From an uncultured Lachnospiraceae bacterium (GTDB lineage Bacteria > Bacillota > Clostridia > Lachnospirales > Lachnospiraceae), in contig CAUEYX010000011.1 in the NCBI GenBank assembly GCA_959022495.1, positions 13,753 to 77,752 on the forward strand: DNA of 64,000 nt, in the 5' to 3' direction. This document shows, piece after piece, positions 49,085-57,478 of the stretch (position 1 is its first letter; every line of letters starts with the position of its first letter). The translations under genes and the position numbers were made by a program. Under the pieces are notes generated by a model. That model saw only the letters and a program-made list of their open reading frames with translations, was not told the DNA's origin and ran no database searches.

Positions 49085-49562
49085 ATCTGGATTTGTGGGG
49101 GAGACGAGTTTGAATGAATGGGTCCGAAAACAGCAGGATTATTTGAGGACGTATTCGTGAAGAACAGGGGCGTGGATTTGGCTCCGGTTCCGCAATCCGG
49201 GAAAATCTAAAAGGCAGGAAGCACCTCCCCGCAGACAAATGTAGGATTTCGAAAGAAGGTGAGGAGGGCGTCTTATTGAAGATATCCGAAACTGCACCGG
49301 CCGTAGAGGTGACTTCGGAACAGTGCTTGGAAAAAGTAAAAATCAGAGGATATGCGTTAAGTTTGGCAATGGGATTGTCTGACCGAAGGGAGTTGCCCAT
49401 TGCCAAACTTTGTATTTAGCATGTCCTCTGATTTTGTAGTTTTTCCTGCCCTGTGGAGCGGAGCCGAAGCCACGCACACCTGCGGCCCGAGCGAAAGCGG
49501 GCCTGCAAGGCATACCCATTCCCCGGCGGACACATCCCATGATCCCGGGCAGATCCAGATTT
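49085..49562. repeat. Left copy of a fold-back repeat element (shortened)
   Basis: It starts with AATCTGGATTTG at the spoVG stop and ends with CAGATCCAGATT, an inverted terminal repeat. The core (about 49308-49480) is a large hairpin with TTTGGCAATGGG and CCCATTGCCAAA at its centre and AAATCAGAGGATATGC / GCATGTCCTCTGATTT outside. This core is nearly identical to 55684-55860 in the right copy. The left copy lacks the 3' arms of two further hairpins present in the right copy. No protein-coding gene is visible. Confidence 0.85.
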
Positions 49563-49605
49563 GTTTTAGTATGGCAGATAGAAGAAATGTCAAAATCGTC
49601 CACAG

Positions 49606-49653
49606 GGAACTTCAAAATTGTGCATTTAGACAAAAAATCCAAAAGATTATAAT
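49606..49653 (+). promoter_or_regulatory. Promoter and regulator site of the GH95-like gene
   Basis: GGAACTTCAAAATTGTGCAT at 49606-49625 and the next bases TTAGA form an element shared with the ABC transporter promoter. TTTAGA (49625-49630), 17 bases and TATAAT (49648-49653) form the promoter. GTGCATTT begins 28 bases before the -10 in both places, so the site overlaps the -35, as for an AraC-type activator. Confidence 0.75.
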
Positions 49654-49692
49654 ATATCTAACTATAAGTTACGAATGAGAGGAGGAACTGGT

Positions 49693-52600
49693 TTGAAACA
49701 AAGAGTAGTGAAAAGGCTATTTGCCGGGCTGCTGGCGGTCAGTGTCATTGCGTCGGGCGGGGCTGTCCCGTCCGTTTCGGCGGCGGAACCGGAAGGAGAT
49801 GCACAGTGGGAGGAGATTGAATCGATCATCAATTCATTCTCCGATAAGGCAAGGTGGACGTCCCCGAATTACGGGAATGTTTATTCGGATTCTCTGCCGG
49901 ATTCCGCATTGCTTGGAAATGGAAATACGGGAATTACATCCGCGGGGGATGAGACATCGAAGACGTATGTTATCGCGGATGGAGGGTTCTGGAGCGATAA
50001 TTCCAGGACGTTTGGCTATTCCAACGGCAGATCACCGCAGCTGATCGCGGGCGGTGGCATTACCATCAGCCCTGTGGTAGGAACACATGAATATAATCTT
50101 GCTTATGGAGGAAGTGTGACAGCTTCTTCTGAAAAGGAAGGATACAGTGCGCAGCGTGCGGTAAACGGGGCCTATACGAGGAATCCGGATCAGATATCAG
50201 AACCATTTACAGGATGGGAGGCAGCTGAAGAGGGACCCCAGAGCCTGATTCTGGATATGGAATTTGCCCAGAGCTTTGACCGCTATGTGATCAAACATGA
50301 CAATGCCACATCGGGACTGGGAAGCGAGAGAAATACAGACAGCTTCAAGGTACAGATCTTAGAAGAAGGGATTGCGCTGGAAGAGGCGGAGGAGTCCGAC
50401 TGGATCACAGTTGATGAGGTGACCGGAAACAAAGACGATGTCACGGACAGGAAGCTGAAAGAGGCGGTCAGGACAAGATACGTGCGTCTTCTGATCGAGA
50501 AACCGACGGCGGAGAGCGGCGATAATCTTGCGAGGATCAGTCAGTTCGAGCTGTATAATGGTGAATATGACTATTCTATGCCGATCGAAGATAATGCCCC
50601 GTCAGAACATGAATATAACTTGATCTACGGCATGCCTGTTACCGCGAGCAGCGGGCAGGATACAGCGGCTCTTGCAGTGGGCGGCGCGTATCAGTATACG
50701 GACGCGTCCAAAGAGCAGAAATTCGAGGGATGGGTCTCGGAGATCGGACAGGAGCAGTACCTGATGGTCGATCTGAAGGCAGAGACAAAATTCAACAGAT
50801 GGACAGTAAAGCATAATAATATGACAGCAGGAAACGGGGCAGATCTGAATACTTCCGACTACTCCCTGGAGTACAGCCATGACGCAGAGACATGGATCAC
50901 AGCGGACACTGTGACCGGGAATACCGCGGATGAGACGGACAGAAAGCTTTTCTATACACCGACCGCAAGGTATGTCCGCCTCCACATTACGAAGCCTTCC
51001 CAGGAGAGCGAGGCGGAAGGAAGAGCAAGGATCAGCCAGTTTGAGCTGTACTGCGATGATAATTATGGAGAAAGTATTGCCACACCGGACAATGGCGCCA
51101 GCGTGACAGCTTCATCCAATCCGTACAATAATGTGAACAATATTATTGACAATACCTGGTATAAAGACAAAAGCGGAGTGAATGACTACAGCGGCTGGAT
51201 CAGTGTGCATGCGCAAATGCCGCAGTGGGCACAGATCGATCTTGGCGCGGACAAAACGTTCGATGAGTGGGCCATCGTACATTCGGGAAATGAGATGCTT
51301 GTACAGGATTTATATGCCAGCGGAAATGAAACCGCGGACCATCATTCCAGTTTCCCGACAGGCTACAGACGCTTTAATCCGAGAGATTTCAAAGTGTCTT
51401 ACAGAGCGGAAGCGGACGAAGAGTGGACCGTACTCGAAGAATACAAAGGCAATACTTCCGGACTGTCATCCGAGATGCTGGAGGAGCCGGTTACGGCAAG
51501 ATATATCCGGATTGACTATACAACCGGAGAACAGTATAAGCCGGGGACGACCACGGTGGATACAAACCAGAGAGCGAGAATCGCGAAATTCTATCTGTTC
51601 AACAATGCGGAGAGCAGCTTTTACACAATGCCAGTGGAAGACTATCCGGCTGCGGATAAAGCGGGACAGACAGTATCAGTGGCGGCGTACGCGGCATCTA
51701 TATCCGCCGCGGCTGCATCCGCGCAGAATGATTTCCTGGAGCAGCTGAATATCGCGAAGGCCGAGATTAATACGGATATGACGCTGGGAGAAGTCCCGGT
51801 CAGCATGAATACCTGGCTGTATCCGAATGAAGATATTCTGGTGACCCGTCTGACTTCTCAGGGAGATCAGGCGCAGGTGATCGAGGTGGATGTATGGGGC
51901 AAAGAAAAACTTGCCAGCCTGACACCGGCATCCAATGTAGATCTGGACAAGACCCATCCGCTCGCGGAATCCTTGTCCGGCGTGGACGGCGAGATCGTCT
52001 GGGGCTCCAGGACCAGCAATGTGGCTGACGATGTCATGAAGGACGGGACCGTGCACAAGGCAAGATGGATGAGTGAGATCGCGATGGCATCCAGGGTAAT
52101 CGGAGGAGAAAATGCTACATTCGCGAACAGCAAAAATGAAGGAAAGATCCGTGTGACCGTTCCGGCAGGAGAGACCGTTACGATCGTGACGGGCATCCAC
52201 TGCGAGGAAAACCAGGAACCCGACGCGGAGAATGGGGCAGAGGGACTGGCAGTGCAGAAGGCCATTGACAAGATCACGGAGATTGATACAGATGAAGAGG
52301 TCAGCCGGCTGTATGAGGAACACCTGAAATGGTGGCAGGATTACTATAAACTCTCCTACGCGGACTTTGGCGACAAGAATCTGAACAGGCTGTACTATGG
52401 TTCTCAGTACCTGTTTGCGTGCTGTACGAGAGAAGGGGAGACCGCGCCCGGACTTTATGGTGTGTGGGCAAATAATGACAGGATGAAATGGCAGGGAGAT
52501 TATCACCTGAATTACAATTTCCAGGCGCCTTACTATGGCTCTTACTCCAGCAACCGGTTAAGAGAGTTTTCACAGCCGCTCTTTGAAGTGATTGCGAGAA

Positions 52601-55080
52601 ATATTGACAAAGGACTTGCCAGCGCGGCGGACCCAGACTGTATTAAGAGTATCGAATCTACATGGTACTGGGATACCAGAGAGGACCTGCATAATGGAAT
52701 CCAGGATGCCGTTTTGTATCCGGTAGGAATTAAACAATATGACGTTGAATTTAGCTCTTCATACCTTAACCAGACAATGAATGCGCTCTTTTTAGCATCT
52801 CAGGTTTTGTCCTACTATAGATATACGCTGGATGAGGAATGGCTCTTTGAAGAGCATAAAACGCCGGAAGGAAATTCCTATACATTATATGACTTCCTTG
52901 TTTATGACGCGAACTTCTATGCGAAGTGGATCGAGAAAAAAGGCCTCAGAATCGATGAGGAATATATCAAAGACAGTCCGGCCGGATTGGATGGACATGC
53001 TCTGACAAAGCAGCATTCCAGAAACTATACGGAGAAATATCCGGATTACACCGAAGAGATGGGCGATGATTACTGTTATGTCCTTTATGACGGAGCACAT
53101 GAGGGCAGCTTTGATTTCAATCCGAGTGTGATTACCGGCGGGGTAAAGAACCTGATGGAGGGACTGCTCGAGATCGGGAAAGAGCATGCCCCCTCCCAGG
53201 AGAAGTACGAGACCTGGCAGGATATCGCGGATCATATCGTGGGACCGGAAGTAACGATCTTTACGAGAAACGGCAAAGAGATCTTCGGACTGTCTGAGGA
53301 CAGAGGAATCCGCTCGATTTCCGCACCGGTAAATATGGAGTTCGTGCATCCTGGAGATCAGCTGGGCTTTGATTCAGACCCATACCTGCTGGAAGTCGGA
53401 AGGAACACCATGGATCAGGCAAACTGGGGAAGCGTTAACAGTACGCCGAAAGCCCCGACCATGGCTGCGAGAGTGCAGTATGATCCCGACCAGCTGGTAA
53501 GCAAGATCAATACCTATGTGGTCAATAAGATGAGAGCCAATTATTATGTAGATGATAATACACACGGCTGGGAGAAGGTGGGCGTGCTGGAAGCGCTCAA
53601 CAACATGATGGTTCAGTCCGACGGCGGCATTATCAAAGTGTTCCCTGTATGGAGAGATAACTATAACGGTAAGTTCTCCACTATCCGGGAAAAGGGCGCG
53701 TTCCTCGTATCTTCAGAGATGAAAGATAATACCGTTCAGTATGTAGAGCTGACAAGTGAGAAAGGGACAGACGCGAAACTTGTTAATCTGTGGGGCAGTG
53801 CCAATGTGACGGTGACAGACAGCAATGGAAATAAGGTTGAATATACAAAAGGCACCACAGTGAATTCCGGTGAAAATACCATCGAATTCCAGACCCAGGA
53901 AAATATGACCTACCGGATCACCGAGGGCGGCGTTGACAAGACAGATCTGGAAGACCTGTATAACCAGTATAAAGAGGAATCCAGTACCGGATATGTAAAA
54001 GAGACATGGGAGGCGCTTCAGAGCGCGCTGAAGCAGGCGGAGAATGTCCTGAACAGCACAGAGGCGTCACAGGAAGAGGTTGACGCGGTGTACGCGGATC
54101 TTCAGGAGGCAGCAGCCAATCTGCGGGTCAGCAAGACGACGCTGGAATATTTTCTGAACAGCGCGAAGGAGCATGTGGCTGCAGGCGACACAGAAGGGCT
54201 TGTGGAATCTGTCCGGAAACTCTTTGACGAGGCAATTGCGGAAGGTGAATCTGTCATGGCGGATGAGAACGCCACAAAGGACGAAGTGACCAATGCCGCA
54301 ATCAAGCTGATGAAAGCGATCCAGGCTCTGGACTTCAAGGCCGGGGATAAGACGGACCTTGAGATGGCGCTGGAGCTGGCGCAGGCCATTGACTTGACCA
54401 AATATGTCGAAGCCGGACAGGCGGAGTATCTGGCAGCAAAAGAGACGGCTGAGAATGTGATGGCAGACGGCGACGCGATGCAGGATGAAGTGGACACGGC
54501 GTGGGATGCCCTGATAGATGCCATGAGCGGGCTGAGGCTCAAAGCGGATAAAGCGGCCCTTCAGGAACTGATGGACAGCCTGGAAGGACTGGATCTGAGC
54601 CTGTATACGGAAGAGAGTGTCCAGGTTTACAGCGCGGCATTCGCGAGGGCGAATGTGCTGCTGGCAGATATGGCAGTGTCTATCGATGAACAGGGCGAAG
54701 TGGACGCGGCAGTGAAAGCGCTGACAGAAGCGAAAGAGCTGCTGGTACTGAAAGAAGAAAATCAGGGCGGAAGCGGAGATGATCAGAACCCAGGCATAAC
54801 AGAGACACCCGGAGAGGACAGCCAGAATCCGGACGATACGGCCGGAACGCCAGACGCGGACAACGGCGGAAACAGCGGCCAGGAAGACAGTAATACGAAT
54901 TATACCGACAATACCGGCAGTGATTCCGGGAACAGCAGCACAGGAAACAGCAGTGACAGTGCCGTGCAGAAAGCGGCAAAGACCGGCGATTCTGTGAATC
55001 CGGCGCTGTGGGTAATGATCCTGGCAGCAGGAACGGTAACTGCCGGGGCAGTATCCCTGAAAAAGAAAAAATATAGATAA
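49693..55080 (+). CDS. Giant surface-anchored GH95-like glycoside hydrolase
   Basis: A secreted protein of 1,795 residues. I choose TTG 49693, with GGAGG seven bases upstream; an in-frame ATG at 49675 has the ribosome site behind it. The signal peptide ends near VSAAEP. The N-terminal sheet domain of a GH95-type enzyme (WTSPNYGNVY, LPDSALLGNGNTGITSAG) is interrupted by three F5/8C (CBM32-like) domains at about 131-290, 303-453 and 461-636. The catalytic part then continues (about 666-1415), with LYGVWANNDRMKWQGDYHLNYNFQ matching the GH95 pattern. Four FIVAR-type repeats (1416-1686), an Asn/Gly/Ser linker and a KTGD, hydrophobic, KKKKYR tail follow. GH95 enzymes remove alpha-L-fucose or L-galactose from host or plant glycans. 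The family call is moderate; the stated linkage is inference. Confidence 0.78.
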   Translation: MKQRVVKRLFAGLLAVSVIASGGAVPSVSAAEPEGDAQWEEIESIINSFSDKARWTSPNYGNVYSDSLPDSALLGNGNTGITSAGDETSKTYVIADGGFWSDNSRTFGYSNGRSPQLIAGGGITISPVVGTHEYNLAYGGSVTASSEKEGYSAQRAVNGAYTRNPDQISEPFTGWEAAEEGPQSLILDMEFAQSFDRYVIKHDNATSGLGSERNTDSFKVQILEEGIALEEAEESDWITVDEVTGNKDDVTDRKLKEAVRTRYVRLLIEKPTAESGDNLARISQFELYNGEYDYSMPIEDNAPSEHEYNLIYGMPVTASSGQDTAALAVGGAYQYTDASKEQKFEGWVSEIGQEQYLMVDLKAETKFNRWTVKHNNMTAGNGADLNTSDYSLEYSHDAETWITADTVTGNTADETDRKLFYTPTARYVRLHITKPSQESEAEGRARISQFELYCDDNYGESIATPDNGASVTASSNPYNNVNNIIDNTWYKDKSGVNDYSGWISVHAQMPQWAQIDLGADKTFDEWAIVHSGNEMLVQDLYASGNETADHHSSFPTGYRRFNPRDFKVSYRAEADEEWTVLEEYKGNTSGLSSEMLEEPVTARYIRIDYTTGEQYKPGTTTVDTNQRARIAKFYLFNNAESSFYTMPVEDYPAADKAGQTVSVAAYAASISAAAASAQNDFLEQLNIAKAEINTDMTLGEVPVSMNTWLYPNEDILVTRLTSQGDQAQVIEVDVWGKEKLASLTPASNVDLDKTHPLAESLSGVDGEIVWGSRTSNVADDVMKDGTVHKARWMSEIAMASRVIGGENATFANSKNEGKIRVTVPAGETVTIVTGIHCEENQEPDAENGAEGLAVQKAIDKITEIDTDEEVSRLYEEHLKWWQDYYKLSYADFGDKNLNRLYYGSQYLFACCTREGETAPGLYGVWANNDRMKWQGDYHLNYNFQAPYYGSYSSNRLREFSQPLFEVIARNIDKGLASAADPDCIKSIESTWYWDTREDLHNGIQDAVLYPVGIKQYDVEFSSSYLNQTMNALFLASQVLSYYRYTLDEEWLFEEHKTPEGNSYTLYDFLVYDANFYAKWIEKKGLRIDEEYIKDSPAGLDGHALTKQHSRNYTEKYPDYTEEMGDDYCYVLYDGAHEGSFDFNPSVITGGVKNLMEGLLEIGKEHAPSQEKYETWQDIADHIVGPEVTIFTRNGKEIFGLSEDRGIRSISAPVNMEFVHPGDQLGFDSDPYLLEVGRNTMDQANWGSVNSTPKAPTMAARVQYDPDQLVSKINTYVVNKMRANYYVDDNTHGWEKVGVLEALNNMMVQSDGGIIKVFPVWRDNYNGKFSTIREKGAFLVSSEMKDNTVQYVELTSEKGTDAKLVNLWGSANVTVTDSNGNKVEYTKGTTVNSGENTIEFQTQENMTYRITEGGVDKTDLEDLYNQYKEESSTGYVKETWEALQSALKQAENVLNSTEASQEEVDAVYADLQEAAANLRVSKTTLEYFLNSAKEHVAAGDTEGLVESVRKLFDEAIAEGESVMADENATKDEVTNAAIKLMKAIQALDFKAGDKTDLEMALELAQAIDLTKYVEAGQAEYLAAKETAENVMADGDAMQDEVDTAWDALIDAMSGLRLKADKAALQELMDSLEGLDLSLYTEESVQVYSAAFARANVLLADMAVSIDEQGEVDAAVKALTEAKELLVLKEENQGGSGDDQNPGITETPGEDSQNPDDTAGTPDADNGGNSGQEDSNTNYTDNTGSDSGNSSTGNSSDSAVQKAAKTGDSVNPALWVMILAAGTVTAGAVSLKKKKYR

Positions 55081-55950
55081 TCTGGATTTGTGGGGAGACG
55101 ATTTTGAAGAAACGGTCCGAAAACAGCAGGGCTATTTGTAAGAACGTATTCGTGGAGAACGGGGACGTGGATTTGGCTCCGGTTCCGGAATCCGGGAAAA
55201 TCTAAAAGGCAGGAAGTACGGCTAAATACAATGGAACAGTGGAAGATTCGGCATATGCCTCAGGCATCCACTGTTCCATTAACGCCGTGCTCCCTGCCTT
55301 TAAGAATTTCCAGCGGATTCCTCCAAGTCGCCGAATCCACGCCCCCGTTCTCCACGAAAGGTACTCCAAATAGGTGCTGTTTTCTGCGCGCATCCAAAGG
55401 GAAGCGCCTCCCCGCAGATAAATGCAGGATTTCGAAAGAAGGTGAGGAGGGAGCGTAATTGGAGACACCCAGAGCTGTGCCGGCTGCTGAGCAGGCACAG
55501 TTCCGGCTGTCTCCAATTTCACTGCCTTCCGGACCCGGCATACCTCTTTTTCTCCAGTTACGCTCCACTTTCATTCTTTTTTGAAATCCTGCATATGCCG
55601 GGAAGACTCTTCCCGGTCTGCGCAAATCGAGAAAACAGCGGAGCGCCTTTTCGACCGCCTTTCTGCGCGGGGGTGTGGGTGGCTGAGGTGACTTCGGAAC
55701 AGGGCTTGGAAAAAGTAAAAATCAGAGGATATGCGTTAAGTTTGGCAATGGGATTGTCTGACCGAAGGGAGTTGCCCATTGCCAAACTTTGTATTTAGCA
55801 TGTCCGCTGATTTTGTAGTTTTTCCTGCCCTGTGGAGCGGAACCGAAGCCACCCACACCCCCGCGCAGAATACGTCCTCAAAAATCCGCTCCGAAGTTTT
55901 CGCCCGATTTGCCAGTACCCTGCATGAGTCTCACCCGGCAAATCCAGATT
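55079..55950. repeat. Right copy of the fold-back repeat element (long form)
   Basis: Inverted terminal repeats AATCTGGATTTG (55079-55090) and CAAATCCAGATT (55939-55950) enclose three large hairpins. Hairpin I (55119-55383) is centred on AATGGAACAGTGG / CCACTGTTCCATT. Hairpin II (55422-55594) has ATGCAGGATTTC / GAAATCCTGCAT as its base. Hairpin III (55663-55868) has a 21 bp perfect arm at 55663-55683 and 55848-55868. It starts inside the TAA of the GH95-like gene and ends inside the yesN coding region. No coding sequence is evident in it. Confidence 0.88.
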
Positions 55951-57478
55951 TCTCCTTCTCTGCCCACGCGGTGGGTGTCATCCCGGTCTCGTTCTTAAAG
56001 ATCCGGCTGAAGTACCGGGCGTCTTCATACCCCACGGCTTCCGCCACATGCCGGATATTGATGTCGGGATTCTTGCGCAGCAGCTCTTTCGCGCGTGTCG
56101 GTTTCAGGCTGGTCAGGTACTGGAGGGGAGAGAGCCCGTATTCCTTTTTGAATATGCGGTTAATGTAGGAGGCGGTATAGCCAAAATGTTCGGCGAGACC
56201 GGGGAGGGAAAGCTGGTTCTTTAGATTCAGCTCAATATAATGCGCGACCCTGCGGGCAAGGCCGCTCCCGCTGACCGGAGCTGAGGTGCTCTCCCACAGT
56301 TCCCGCAGAGAAGCTTCCAGATTCTGCAGACAAATCTCCCGGGACGGCGTGACAGGGAGTGTGGAGAGGAACGCGTTCTCCGCGCAGGAACACTCCCGGG
56401 GATTGACCTGGAAAACCTTTGCCATGGAGTCATAGATCATCCTGACACACCGCACGAAGACAGAGGGCGGCAGGGAAAAAGCCTCCGGAAGTGTATTCTG
56501 TATATACCGGATATACCGGGCATTGTCCGAAATAGAAAAAAGAAGCTCCATGTCCTCTAACATTTCCGGACCGGACTCAGGAACTGTCTGTTCCTGTCCA
56601 GTTAGGGCGGCGGCTGTCTGGGAAAAACAGCGGGCGCAGACACGGGTCATGCCGCGGAGGAACTCTGCCTTCTCCCACAATTCGCGGTAAGAAACAGGAG
56701 TGCCGTACACCAGAAGTGTGTAAGGAAAGCTCCCCAGTCTGTCACGCAGAAAATTCCCCAAAAGAAGAAGGAAATATTCTGCTGTCTGACGGCTGTCCGC
56801 AAGATGGAGAATAAGGAACTTCTGGGCGGGGGATTTCTCGTCAATCATCCAAAGATGTTCCACATTCTGCGCGCTGTGAAAACAGTCTTCAAATGGGAGT
56901 TTTTCCCACAGTTCATTGAAAATACGTCCGGAAGTGCTGGGAACCCCGCTCTGCGCGGGAAAGGTGTTTCCCAGGGAAATATAAATGAGGCACAGCCTGC
57001 TGTCCTGGAACAGTGAGGGCGGCGCGGAACTGTCAGATGCGTGATTGAGCGCGAAAGACAAAATATCCCGGCGGGCGGTTTTCTTCTCGTCTTCAATCTG
57101 ACGGCACAATGTGGATAATAATTCCGCCAGAATATCCTGATCCAGGGGTTTGAGAAGATAATCCTCCACCCCGTATCGAAGGGCAGTGCGCGCGTATTCA
57201 AAATTACTGTAACCGCTTAAGATGACAACTTTAAGATCGGGATACAGTTCTTTGACCTGACGGATCAATTCCAGCCCGCTCATACCGGGCATCTCAATAT
57301 CTGTGATCAGGATATCGAAAGTTCTGTCCCGCAGGATATCAAGCGCTTCCTGACCGTTTTGTGCCTTCCCTGATACCCGGATCAGAGGAGAGGCTTTTTC
57401 CACCTTTTTCACAATATTGTCCAGAATAATGGGTTCATCTTCCGCGACCAGCACCTGAAAAGTATCATCTGTTTTCAT
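55931..57478 (-). CDS. YesN-type response regulator with AraC-family DNA-binding domain
   Basis: A 515-residue regulator. The receiver domain (about 8-125) has VAEDEPIILDN, the phospho-site in ILITDIEMPGMSG and LSGYSNFEYARTALRYGVEDYLLKP. The middle is a variable helical region. The C-terminal AraC-type double helix-turn-helix (about 415-510) shows LSLPGLAEHFGYTASYINRIFKKEYGLSPLQYL and VAEAVGYEDARYFSRIFKNETGMTP. It overlaps the sensor kinase gene by 14 bases and its ATG has GGAGG eight bases upstream. The last six residues (KSGFAG) and the stop lie in the end of the fold-back repeat. It probably activates the GH95-like gene and the ABC operon, which share a promoter element. Confidence 0.9.
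   Translation of the reverse strand: MKTDDTFQVLVAEDEPIILDNIVKKVEKASPLIRVSGKAQNGQEALDILRDRTFDILITDIEMPGMSGLELIRQVKELYPDLKVVILSGYSNFEYARTALRYGVEDYLLKPLDQDILAELLSTLCRQIEDEKKTARRDILSFALNHASDSSAPPSLFQDSRLCLIYISLGNTFPAQSGVPSTSGRIFNELWEKLPFEDCFHSAQNVEHLWMIDEKSPAQKFLILHLADSRQTAEYFLLLLGNFLRDRLGSFPYTLLVYGTPVSYRELWEKAEFLRGMTRVCARCFSQTAAALTGQEQTVPESGPEMLEDMELLFSISDNARYIRYIQNTLPEAFSLPPSVFVRCVRMIYDSMAKVFQVNPRECSCAENAFLSTLPVTPSREICLQNLEASLRELWESTSAPVSGSGLARRVAHYIELNLKNQLSLPGLAEHFGYTASYINRIFKKEYGLSPLQYLTSLKPTRAKELLRKNPDINIRHVAEAVGYEDARYFSRIFKNETGMTPTAWAEKEKSGFAG

Noticed and set aside
49085..49562. CRISPR array or tRNA in the repeat-rich regions
   Set aside because: Repeats are palindromic and not regularly spaced, with no spacers and no tRNA-like cloverleaf or CCA end.
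55438..55798. Small open frames in the right repeat as a possible transposase
   Set aside because: They run across hairpin arms, contain no catalytic pattern and differ between the copies.
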